NCBI RefSeq assembly: GCF_001425625.1
Contig: NZ_LMCP01000003.1
Location: forward strand, 145,087-209,086
DNA from: Mesorhizobium sp. Root102
GTDB taxonomy: Bacteria > Pseudomonadota > Alphaproteobacteria > Rhizobiales > Rhizobiaceae
DNA length: 64,000 nucleotides
Direction of reading: 5' to 3'
A program made the translations under genes and the position numbers. The notes beneath the pieces are model-generated. The model worked only from the letters and a program-made list of their open reading frames with translations, had not been told where the DNA came from and did no database searches. Position 1 is the first letter of the stretch, and every line of letters starts with the position of its first letter. Below are positions 1 through 7,290 of this stretch, piece after piece.

Positions 1-360
1 GACGCCGCCCGCGATCGCCGTTATGCTTTGCAGGCGGCGGAACTGAAGCAGCTCCAGGCCGGCATTGACGAGCGCATGAAAGCTCTGGATGCAAAGAAAG
101 CCGAGTACGAGACCTGGCTGAAGCGGCGCGAGGTTTTCCTGGCCAGGGCCGAAGACGGCGTCGTCCAGATCTATGCCGGCATGAAACCCGACGCCGCCGC
201 CGAGCGGCTGGCCATCGTCAACGCCGATCTGGCGGCGGCCATATTGATGAAGCTCGATTCACGCAAGGCGAGCGTCATCCTCAACGAAATGGACCAGAAG
301 GCGGCGGCAACGCTCACCGGCATCATGGCCAGCGCAGCCCGAAGGGTAGATCCGTCATGA
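1..360 (+). CDS. motE: MotE-like motility chaperone, 3' part only
   Basis: The frame is open from the first base of the window to a stop at 358-360, so the 5' end lies outside. The visible 119 residues start with a charged, probably coiled-coil stretch rich in Lys, Glu and Arg. They end with a helical MgtE-N-like repeat (MKPDAAAERL, then LDSRKASVILNEMD). This matches the C-terminal layout of MotE, the periplasmic protein that in Sinorhizobium meliloti stabilises MotC. Its stop overlaps the flgH start (ATGA). The position before flgH-fliL-fliP agrees with the rhizobial flagellar order. The identity is inferred from these features and context; the signal peptide cannot be checked here. Confidence 0.75.
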   Translation, partial: DAARDRRYALQAAELKQLQAGIDERMKALDAKKAEYETWLKRREVFLARAEDGVVQIYAGMKPDAAAERLAIVNADLAAAILMKLDSRKASVILNEMDQKAAATLTGIMASAARRVDPS

Positions 361-1067
361 TCCGCAAGATGCTCCTCCTGTGCGCGGTTGCCGTGCTGTC
401 CGGCTGCGGAACCAACCTCAAGGAGGTCGGCAGGGATCCGGCTCTGTCGCCGGTCGGTTCCGGCATCGACGATGGTAGCACCGGCTCTCTCTATCGCTAT
501 CCGGAAACACCGCCGGCACCGCCCAGGAAATTCTCGCTGTGGGATGACCGCCAGAGCCGGCTGTTCACCGACCCGCGGGCGCTGTCCCAGGGCGACATCC
601 TGACCGTCAAGATCAAGATCAACGACCGGGCCAACTTCAAGAACCAGAACGACAGGAGCCGCACCGCCAACCGCAAGCTCGGTTTCGATATCAGCGCGGA
701 ATGGGACAAGGTTGGCAGCACCGCCGGCAAGGGTGCTGGCGCTCTCAACTCCACCACGGACACGACGGCCGACGGCGAGATCAAGCGATCGGAAAACCTG
801 GAGCTCAATGTCGCCGCCATCGTCATCGATGTTCTGCCTAACGGCAATTTGATGATCAAGGGATCGCAAGAGGTGCGCGTCAACGCCGAACTCAGGGTGC
901 TGACCATTGCCGGCATCGTGCGGCCGGCCGACATCGGCGCCGAGAACACCATTCCCTACGAACGCATCGCCGAGGCGCGCATCTCCTATGGCGGACGCGG
1001 CCGCATCACCGAGGTCCAGCAACCTGCCTACGGCCAGCAGATTCTCGACCAGGTTCTTCCGTTCTAG
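357..1067 (+). CDS. flgH: Flagellar L-ring lipoprotein FlgH
   Basis: 236 residues, the usual FlgH length. A lipoprotein signal ends in the lipobox LSGC with Cys17 as the lipidated residue, so the mature protein is anchored in the outer membrane, where it forms the L ring around the rod. Typical FlgH segments are visible: SLWDDRQSRLFTDPRA, GDILTVKI, and the C-terminal VRPADIGAENTIPYERIAEA followed by ISYGGRG. The start overlaps the motE stop by four bases. The next gene, fliL, begins 20 bases downstream, so these genes are probably co-transcribed. Confidence 0.95.
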   Translation: MIRKMLLLCAVAVLSGCGTNLKEVGRDPALSPVGSGIDDGSTGSLYRYPETPPAPPRKFSLWDDRQSRLFTDPRALSQGDILTVKIKINDRANFKNQNDRSRTANRKLGFDISAEWDKVGSTAGKGAGALNSTTDTTADGEIKRSENLELNVAAIVIDVLPNGNLMIKGSQEVRVNAELRVLTIAGIVRPADIGAENTIPYERIAEARISYGGRGRITEVQQPAYGQQILDQVLPF

Positions 1068-1086
1068 GATTGGGGAACACCGCACC

Positions 1087-1581
1087 GTGGCAAATGTCGA
1101 ACAGGGTCAGCCGCGCAAGGGTCCCTCCCTTGCCATCCAGGCCGCCATGCTGCTGGTCGTGACGGCCGCCGCCATCGGCATGGGCTGGATGTCCGGCGGC
1201 TATCTCAAGGGCGTCGATGCCCCTGCGTCGGTACCGGTGGCGCCTGAGAACGAAGGCAAGGTCGAGCAGTCGGCTGCGGCCGAACAGCCGGGCGTGGGGC
1301 CGACGCTCGTCGTGCTGGCGCCAATCACCACCAACATCGCTTCGCCTGCCGATACCTGGATCAGGATGGAGGTGTCCGTGGTCTATGACGGACCGCAGCT
1401 ACAGGCAATGTCGGATGACATCCACCAGGACCTTCTGGCGCTGGTGCGCACCTTGAAGATGCATCAGATCGAAGGCGCCAGCGGCTACCAGCACCTGAAG
1501 GCCGATCTCGAGGAGCGCGCCGCGATCCGCAGCCAGGGTCACGCCAAACAGATCCTCATCAGGACATTGCTGCTCGAATGA
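1087..1581 (+). CDS. fliL: Flagellar basal-body protein FliL
   Basis: The GTG at 1087 is chosen because a purine-rich GGGGAA lies about 8 bases upstream and the product (164 residues) then has normal FliL length; the open frame itself extends further 5'. One transmembrane segment lies near residues 17-38 (LAIQAAMLLVVTAAAIGMGW). A variable linker follows and then a periplasmic FliL domain with the typical end ILIRTLLLE. FliL surrounds the stator at the basal body and supports motor torque. Its last codons overlap the fliP start (ATGA), and fliL-fliP adjacency is common in alphaproteobacteria. Confidence 0.9.
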   Translation: MANVEQGQPRKGPSLAIQAAMLLVVTAAAIGMGWMSGGYLKGVDAPASVPVAPENEGKVEQSAAAEQPGVGPTLVVLAPITTNIASPADTWIRMEVSVVYDGPQLQAMSDDIHQDLLALVRTLKMHQIEGASGYQHLKADLEERAAIRSQGHAKQILIRTLLLE

Positions 1582-2309
1582 GAAAATTCCTTCTCGCCAC
1601 GGCGATGATCGCGGCCGCCACGTCGGTCGCGGCGGCGCAGCAGCTTGATCTCGGCGGCATCGGCAAGGCCGACGGCACCACCGTCGGCTACATCATCCAG
1701 ATGTTCGGCCTGCTGACCGTGCTGTCGGTGGCGCCGGGCCTGCTGATCATGGTGACGAGCTTCACCCGCTTCGTCATCGCCTTCTCGATCCTGCGTGCCG
1801 GCATCGGCCTGCAGTCGACGCCGGCAAACCTCATTCTCATTTCGCTGTCGCTGTTCATGACCTTCTATGTCATGGCGCCGACTTTCGACCAAGCCTGGAA
1901 CACCGGCGTCAAGCCGCTGATGGACAACCAGATCACCCAGACCGAAGCCTTCGACAAGATTTCGGATCCGTTCCGTACCTTCATGCTGCGCAATGTGCGC
2001 GACAAGGACTTCGACCTCTTCGCCGATCTCGCCCGCGAGCGCGGCCAGACTGTTTCGCGCGACACCGTCGACCTGCGCATCCTGGTACCCGCCTTCATGA
2101 TCTCGGAAATCCGGCGCGGCTTCGAGATCGGCTTCCTGATCGTGCTGCCCTTCCTGGTCATCGACCTGATCGTCGCCACCATCACCATGGCGATGGGCAT
2201 GATGATGCTGCCGCCGACGGTGGTGTCGCTGCCGTTCAAGATCCTGTTCTTCGTCCTGATCGACGGCTGGAATCTGCTTGTCGGCAGCCTGGTGCGCTCC
2301 TTCAATTGA
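1578..2309 (+). CDS. fliP: Flagellar type III export gate protein FliP
   Basis: 243 residues, normal for FliP. A cleavable signal peptide (MRKFLLATAMIAAATSVAAA) is followed by four hydrophobic segments. The FliP signatures are present: MVTSFTRFVIAFSILR, a conserved LVPAFMISEIRRGFEIGF, and the end FKILFFVLIDGWNLLVGSLV. FliP forms the core of the FliPQR export gate in the inner membrane; fliQ and fliR are elsewhere in this window. It is the last gene of the overlapping motE-flgH-fliL-fliP group, and a 235-base non-coding stretch separates it from the first flagellin. Confidence 0.97.
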   Translation: MRKFLLATAMIAAATSVAAAQQLDLGGIGKADGTTVGYIIQMFGLLTVLSVAPGLLIMVTSFTRFVIAFSILRAGIGLQSTPANLILISLSLFMTFYVMAPTFDQAWNTGVKPLMDNQITQTEAFDKISDPFRTFMLRNVRDKDFDLFADLARERGQTVSRDTVDLRILVPAFMISEIRRGFEIGFLIVLPFLVIDLIVATITMAMGMMMLPPTVVSLPFKILFFVLIDGWNLLVGSLVRSFN

Positions 2310-2387
2310 CCGCTGGCGGCTGATCCCTGGTAACTGGTCGCGGCCGTGCCGCACAGGTACAGAATTTCAAGCAAAATATTTTCGATT

Positions 2388-2506
2388 AACCGTCCGGTTT
2401 AGCCCTTTGGTAGGGACTTGCCCGCATATTCGCTCGCAGATGGCGGGTGATCGATTTCAGAGATCATTGGCATGATGCCGCACCGTCATACCGGGAGGCC
2501 CGGTAT
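2388..2506 (+). promoter_or_regulatory. flaA upstream region with leader hairpin
   Basis: The 235 bases between fliP and flaA are AT-richer than their surroundings. They hold a small dyad (AACCG-TC-CGGTT, 2388-2399) and a strong hairpin of nine base pairs, CATACCGGG-AGG-CCCGGTATG at 2487-2507. The hairpin ends 37 bases before the flaA ATG, so it probably lies in the mRNA leader. Flagellin mRNA leaders are the known target of FlbT in Caulobacter, and flbT is encoded in this cluster. No consensus promoter could be assigned with confidence. Confidence 0.45.
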
Positions 2507-2544
2507 GTCAAGAAAACACCTGTAAAACCAAGGTACGAGTACCC

Positions 2545-3546
2545 ATGTCCAGCATCATGACGAACTCCGCCGCGCTGACGGCTCTGCAGAGCCTTAACGC
2601 CACCAGCAAATCCCTCCAGGACACCCAGGCCCGCATCTCGACCGGCTACCGCGTCTCGCAGGCCTCGGACAACGCCGCTTACTGGTCGATCGCCACCACG
2701 ATGCGCTCCGACAACCAGGCAATGTCCACCGTTTCGGACGCACTCGGCCTCGGCGCCTCGAAAGTCGACACCGCCTACACCGGCATGAACAGCGCGATCT
2801 CCACCATCAACCAGATCAAGGCCAAGCTGCTGGCTTCCTACGGCCAGACGGATGCCTCGAAGGAAAAGACCCAGACAGAAATCACCGCTCTTCAGGCGCA
2901 GATGAAGTCCTACGCCGACGGCGCCACCTTCTCCGGCACCAACATGCTGTCCGTAGACAGCGGCGCAACAGCCACGACGGCGGCCGATGTGAAGATCCTT
3001 TCGGCGTTCAACCGTGACGCGGCCGGCGCATCTTCGATCTCGACCATCGACGTCAAGGTGGAAAGCATCAAGCTGTATGAAGCTGGCACCACCGCGGGCC
3101 TCGCGAAGGGCATCCTTGACACGTACCGCCTCGGCACCGACGGCAGTACGGTCGCCGCGGTCTCCGGCACCCAGACAGCCCTGGGCGCGGCTGCACTGGC
3201 CACCGACACCTATTCGGCCGCCTCGCTTTCCATCTTCTCGGGTGGCACGGCTGCCAGCGATACGCAGATCAAGCAGATGCTGACCGTCATCGACTCCGCG
3301 CTCGCCGACATGACCAACTCGGCCACCACGCTCGGCGCCGCCAAGAGCAGTATCGACCTGCAGAAGACCTTCACCTCGGACCTGATGGACTCCATCGATC
3401 GCGGTGTCGGTCAGCTCGTCGATGCCGACATGAACAAGGAATCGACCCGTCTCCAGGCTCTGCAGGTCCAGCAGCAGCTCGGCGTCCAGGCTCTGTCGAT
3501 CGCCAACGGTTCCTCGCAGTCGATCCTGTCGCTCTTCCGCGGCTAA
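2545..3546 (+). CDS. flaA: Flagellin, filament subunit
   Basis: 333 residues, a short flagellin of the rhizobial type. The conserved N-terminal D0/D1 region begins SSIMTNSAALTALQSLNAT and includes QARISTGYRVSQASDNAAYW. The C-terminal D1/D0 region (VGQLVDADMNKESTRLQA) ends in ANGSSQSILSLFRG. The middle (about residues 130-240) is variable and forms the filament surface. There is no signal peptide, as expected for export through the flagellar apparatus. It stands alone between its own leader and terminator. The ends are very similar to the next flagellin, so the two arose by duplication. Confidence 0.96.
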   Translation: MSSIMTNSAALTALQSLNATSKSLQDTQARISTGYRVSQASDNAAYWSIATTMRSDNQAMSTVSDALGLGASKVDTAYTGMNSAISTINQIKAKLLASYGQTDASKEKTQTEITALQAQMKSYADGATFSGTNMLSVDSGATATTAADVKILSAFNRDAAGASSISTIDVKVESIKLYEAGTTAGLAKGILDTYRLGTDGSTVAAVSGTQTALGAAALATDTYSAASLSIFSGGTAASDTQIKQMLTVIDSALADMTNSATTLGAAKSSIDLQKTFTSDLMDSIDRGVGQLVDADMNKESTRLQALQVQQQLGVQALSIANGSSQSILSLFRG

Positions 3547-3576
3547 TCGCCTCCGCTCCACCACAATTCGCACTAA

Positions 3577-3609
3577 AAATCGGGCCGCGCCAAAAGCGCG
3601 GCCCGATTT
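3577..3609 (+). terminator. Intrinsic terminator of flaA
   Basis: A perfect 14-bp inverted repeat (AAATCGGGCCGCGC and its complement) with loop CAAAA lies 31 bases after the flaA stop, followed by a short T-containing stretch (GCGTTTTGC). The same GC-rich stem recurs after flaB. Confidence 0.85.
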
Positions 3610-3674
3610 GCGTTTTGCTCCAGCCCCGCGCAACCCTCGGTCCTTAACTCTCGAAAGCCAGCGTTTAACAGGCT

Positions 3675-3704
3675 GTTAACCATGGCGCGCTAATTATGGT
3701 TAAC
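3675..3704. promoter_or_regulatory. 9-bp inverted repeat upstream of flaB
   Basis: GTTAACCAT (3675-3683) and ATGGTTAAC (3696-3704) are perfect inverted repeats separated by 12 bases, about 110 bases before the flaB start. The spacing puts the half-site centres about two helical turns apart, which suits a dimeric regulator. A binding role is inference only. Confidence 0.4.
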
Positions 3705-3769
3705 CAATAGCTTACAACCGTTGGCGAATCGGCCCTACCGGCACGATGCCACCCGTTGAACAGGCCTAT

Positions 3770-3791
3770 CCGGCATGTCTGAGCATGTCGG
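3770..3791 (+). promoter_or_regulatory. Hairpin in flaB leader
   Basis: CCGGCATGT and GCATGTCGG can pair as RNA over nine positions (two are G-U) with a four-base loop. The hairpin ends 22 bases before the flaB start, just upstream of the AAGGAG ribosome binding site. It occupies a place comparable to the flaA leader hairpin. Confidence 0.4.
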
Positions 3792-3813
3792 CTTTTGAGA
3801 AGGAGCGACTTTC

Positions 3814-4878
3814 TTGGCGAGCATCATGACAAACGCTGCGGCGTTGACCGCACTTCAAAGCCTCAGCGCCACCAACAAGTCACTCGAACAGACGCAGGCT
3901 CGCATTTCGACCGGCTACCGGGTCTCGCAGGCCTCGGACAACGCCGCCTACTGGTCGATCGCCACCACGATGCGCTCGGACAATTCGGCCCTGTCGACGG
4001 TGCAAGACGCACTCGGCCTCGGCGCCTCCAAAGTCGACACCGCCTACACCGGCATGAACAATGTGCTGACGACGATTGGCCAGATCAAGACCAAGCTGCT
4101 TTCGACCGTCGGCCAGACGGACGCAGCCAAGGCAAAAACCCAGACCGAGATCAAGGCGCTTCAGGCGCAGATGAAGTCCTTTGCCGACGCGGCCACCTTC
4201 TCGGGCTCGAATTTCCTTGCGGTGACCTCCAAGCAGGTTGCCGCGGCCAATGACGGCGCCCAGCCCGACTCCCAGATCGTGTCCTCATTCAATCGTTCCT
4301 CATCCGGCGCCATTTCGATTGGAACGATCGATATCGATGTCGAAGGCACCAAGCTTTTCGACTATGGCCTTGCCACAGACGTCAAGAACTACGGCACCCT
4401 CGATCGCCAGACCTCGATCTATTCCACGGGGGCCGCTCAGACCCTGTATGACACCGCCTATAGTGCCGCGATCGCCGGCGGAGGAACGGACATCGCCGCG
4501 AACGCCGCCGGCCAGTTGGCGGCGGGAGCGGTCGCCAAGGTCGACAATATTTCCGCCTACAACCTCGACATCACGGCAGCCGGGGTAACCGACGATATCA
4601 TCACCCAGATGGTGACCAGGATCGACAAGGTCATGGCTCAGCTGACCGATTCCGCCACCATCCTCGGCTCGGCCAAGAGCAGCATCGACCTGCAGAAGAC
4701 TTTCACCCAGAGCTTGATGGACTCCATCGACCGCGGCGTCGGCCAGCTCGTCGATGCCGACATGAACAAGGAATCGACCCGCCTGCAGGCGCTGCAGGTG
4801 CAGCAGCAGCTCGGCATCCAGTCGCTGTCGATCGCCAACAGCGCCTCGCAGTCTATCCTGTCGCTGTTCAAGAACTAA
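3814..4878 (+). CDS. flaB: Flagellin, second filament subunit
   Basis: 354 residues. The start is TTG at 3814, preceded by AAGGAG about 8 bases upstream. It gives (M)ASIMTNAAALTALQSLSAT, which aligns with the flaA product from residue 2. The conserved segments QARISTGYRVSQASDNAAYW, LGLGASKVDTAYTGMN and VGQLVDADMNKESTRLQA are identical or nearly so in both flagellins. The central region is about 20 residues longer and different in sequence. An ATG five codons downstream is the alternative start, but it would remove conserved N-terminal residues. Function: exported filament subunit. Confidence 0.95.
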   Translation: MASIMTNAAALTALQSLSATNKSLEQTQARISTGYRVSQASDNAAYWSIATTMRSDNSALSTVQDALGLGASKVDTAYTGMNNVLTTIGQIKTKLLSTVGQTDAAKAKTQTEIKALQAQMKSFADAATFSGSNFLAVTSKQVAAANDGAQPDSQIVSSFNRSSSGAISIGTIDIDVEGTKLFDYGLATDVKNYGTLDRQTSIYSTGAAQTLYDTAYSAAIAGGGTDIAANAAGQLAAGAVAKVDNISAYNLDITAAGVTDDIITQMVTRIDKVMAQLTDSATILGSAKSSIDLQKTFTQSLMDSIDRGVGQLVDADMNKESTRLQALQVQQQLGIQSLSIANSASQSILSLFKN

Positions 4879-4920
4879 TCGCGGGCGCCACCAGCGCCCT
4901 GCTTTTCGCACTCCGATTGA

Positions 4921-4945
4921 CGGGCCGCGCCGCAAGCGCGGCCCG
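4921..4945 (+). terminator. Intrinsic terminator of flaB
   Basis: CGGGCCGCGC-CGCAA-GCGCGGCCCG is a perfect 10-bp stem about 43 bases after the flaB stop, followed by ATTTCATTTT. Its stem is the same as that of the flaA terminator, consistent with a duplication that carried the terminator along. Confidence 0.85.
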
Positions 4946-5013
4946 ATTTCATTTTCGCACAAGCTTCGAGGACTAGTGTTCCGGCGGACAATCATCCTGG
5001 GAGTCGTCGAACC

Positions 5014-6660
5014 GTGCCGGAACAGATCCAGAGCATCATCTCGAATCTCCGCGGGTTTGGCGTGAAGCGCCTCGCCATGCTGGCGGGCATCGCCGTTCTG
5101 GTGATGGGCGTCATCGGCATCGCCTCGGTCTACCTCAACCGTCCCGCCTACGACACGCTCTATGTCGGGCTCGACCGCGCCGACGTGAACCAGATCGGCC
5201 TGGTGCTGGGCGAAGCCGGCATCGGCTTCGACGTCGGCGCCGACGGAACCTCGGTGCTGGTGCCGGCCGGCACCACCGCGCAGGCGCGCATGCTGCTTGC
5301 CGAAAAGGGCCTGCCGACCAGCGCCAATGCCGGCTACGAACTGTTCGACAATGTCGGCTCGCTCGGCCTCACCTCCTTCATGCAGCAGATCACTCGTGTG
5401 CGCGCGCTGGAAGGCGAGATTGCCCGCACCATCCAGTCTATATCGGGCATCAAGGCGGCGCGCGTCCACATCGTCATGTCCGAACGCGCCAATTTCCGCC
5501 GCGACGAACAGCAGCCTTCCGCCTCTGTGGTCATCCGCTACGCCGGCATCGACGCCGAGAAGAGCGCCATGTCGATCCGCCATCTCGTCGCCGCCGCGGT
5601 CCCCGGCCTGTCGGCCGACAAGGTGACGGTCCTGGATTCCAGCGGCAATCTGCTGGCCGCGGGCGATGATCCTTCCAACACCAGCGCCGCCCGCACGCTC
5701 GGCGTCGAGCAGACCGTCGAGGCGCAGATCGGCGACAACATCCGCCGCGCGCTGACGGCCTATCTCGGCCCCGACAATTTCCGCGCCAGCGTCAAGGCCG
5801 AGGTCAACACCGACACCCGCCAGACGGAAGAAACCATCTTCGATCCAAACTCCCGCGTCGAGCGCTCGGTGCAGTCGGTGCGCGCCAACGAGAACAACAA
5901 CCAGAAGCAGGCCTCGACCCCGGCCAGCGTCGAGCAGAACCTGCCCGAAACCCAGGCAACCGCCACCGATGGACCGCAATCCTCTTCGCAGAACGACCGC
6001 AGGGAAGAAATCACCAATTACGAGATCAATTCGAAGAAGATCGCCACGGTCTCCAACGGCTACAGCGTCACCAAGATGTCGATTGCCGTCGTCGTCAACC
6101 AGCAGCGGCTGACGGCCATCCTCGGCAAGGACGCCACGCCTGAGCAGATTGCCAAGCGTGTCGCCGACATCCAGAAGATGGTGACCTCGGCAACCGGCTT
6201 CGACGAAAAGCGCGGCGATGTCATCGATGTGTCGGCGGTAGAGTTCATCGACGGGCTGGATGGCGAGGCGATCCCGCAGGCTGGAATGCTCGATTCCATC
6301 GGCCAGCATGCCGGCACCCTGATCAACGCCGGCGCCTTCATCGTCGTGGTGTTCCTGGTCGCCTTCTTCGGCCTGAAGCCGATGGCGGCGGCGCTGACGG
6401 CAAAGGCGACACCGGCCCTGTCAGGCCCCAGCTTCGATGACGTCCAGCGCTCGCTGCCCACGCCGGAAGCAACGGCCGCCGCCGACAATGCCGCAGTTGC
6501 CGCCTTGCCCGGCACGCGCCCCGGTCCGACACCGCTCGACGATCTTCGCCAGAAGATCAGACCGGCCCCGCAGGATCGGCTTGCCCGGATGGTCGACCTC
6601 AACGAGGAACGCACAGCGCAGATTCTGCGCAAATGGGCTGCCCAGGAAGTCGCGGTGTAA
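5014..6660 (+). CDS. fliF: Flagellar MS-ring protein FliF
   Basis: 548 residues from a GTG start with GGGAG about 10 bases upstream. A transmembrane helix near residues 20-41 is followed by the YscJ/FliF ring-building motifs (VGLDRADVNQI, ARTIQSISGIKAARVHIV) and a periplasmic region. A second helix lies near residues 430-452. The C-terminal cytoplasmic tail RMVDLNEERTAQILRKWAAQ is the FliG-binding segment. FliF forms the MS ring in the inner membrane on which the switch and export apparatus assemble. fliG and the other switch genes are not in this window and presumably lie beyond its left end. Confidence 0.97.
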   Translation: MPEQIQSIISNLRGFGVKRLAMLAGIAVLVMGVIGIASVYLNRPAYDTLYVGLDRADVNQIGLVLGEAGIGFDVGADGTSVLVPAGTTAQARMLLAEKGLPTSANAGYELFDNVGSLGLTSFMQQITRVRALEGEIARTIQSISGIKAARVHIVMSERANFRRDEQQPSASVVIRYAGIDAEKSAMSIRHLVAAAVPGLSADKVTVLDSSGNLLAAGDDPSNTSAARTLGVEQTVEAQIGDNIRRALTAYLGPDNFRASVKAEVNTDTRQTEETIFDPNSRVERSVQSVRANENNNQKQASTPASVEQNLPETQATATDGPQSSSQNDRREEITNYEINSKKIATVSNGYSVTKMSIAVVVNQQRLTAILGKDATPEQIAKRVADIQKMVTSATGFDEKRGDVIDVSAVEFIDGLDGEAIPQAGMLDSIGQHAGTLINAGAFIVVVFLVAFFGLKPMAAALTAKATPALSGPSFDDVQRSLPTPEATAAADNAAVAALPGTRPGPTPLDDLRQKIRPAPQDRLARMVDLNEERTAQILRKWAAQEVAV

Positions 6661-6663
6661 GCC

Positions 6664-7290
6664 ATGCCCTCCGCAGCCCTTTTCGACCTCCTGCCTGATT
6701 TTGGCACCCGCACGCACCGTGCCGGCCAGCCTCGCGTCGCGGCCGATCCCGAACACAAGCCCGAGGCACCGACGTCGCAAGCCGATATCGGCACGCTGAT
6801 CGCGGAAGCGGTTGTTCAGGCCGAGGCGGCGCTCGAGGCACGCCTGTCGATCGCGCATGATGCCGCGCTCGAAGCCGAGCGCCAGGCCAATGCAGAGGAA
6901 GCAAGGGTATTTCTCGAAAGCCTCGGCGACGATCTCGGCAAGGCGGTCTCGTCGCGTATCGATGTCATGGAGGCACGCGTGACCGGGCTTGTCGCGACCA
7001 CGGTCGCCCGCATCATCGGCGGCATCGTCAGTGACGATCTGCAGAAACGCTCGATCGAGGTGCTCGCTAGCGCAATACGCGAAGCCGTCGGCGATGCCGA
7101 GGCGGTGCGTGTCGTCGTGCGCGGGCCGCTCTCGCTGTTCGAGACACTGAGGGCATCGCTCGGGCCGCGCGCGGCCAATCTCGACTTTGTCGAGGCACCA
7201 GGCTTCGACCTCACCGTCGCCATCGACGAAGCGGTGTTCGAGACACGCATGGCCGAATGGTCGACGACCCTCTCAGAGGTTCTGGCATGA
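6664..7290 (+). CDS. Probable FliH-like flagellar export protein
   Basis: 208 residues, starting three bases after the fliF stop and overlapping the motB start (ATGA). The N-terminal half is acidic and Ala/Glu-rich, probably coiled coil (about residues 40-85, including EAALEARL and ALEAERQANAEEARVFL). The C-terminal half has the FliH/YscL pattern: a helical part (TTVARIIGGIVSDDLQKRSIE), then a strand-helix-strand region (VRVVVRGPLSLFETL, LDFVEAPGFDL) and a final helix (RMAEWSTTLSEVL). FliH regulates the FliI ATPase and links it to the C ring, and it is often encoded after fliF or fliG. The family call is by pattern and position only. Confidence 0.6.
   Translation: MPSAALFDLLPDFGTRTHRAGQPRVAADPEHKPEAPTSQADIGTLIAEAVVQAEAALEARLSIAHDAALEAERQANAEEARVFLESLGDDLGKAVSSRIDVMEARVTGLVATTVARIIGGIVSDDLQKRSIEVLASAIREAVGDAEAVRVVVRGPLSLFETLRASLGPRAANLDFVEAPGFDLTVAIDEAVFETRMAEWSTTLSEVLA

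Noticed and set aside
4300..6309. Long minus-strand open frame of 669 codons across flaB and fliF
   Set aside because: It lies opposite two certain genes, has the Asp/Gly/Arg-rich composition of antisense GC-rich DNA and no family pattern.
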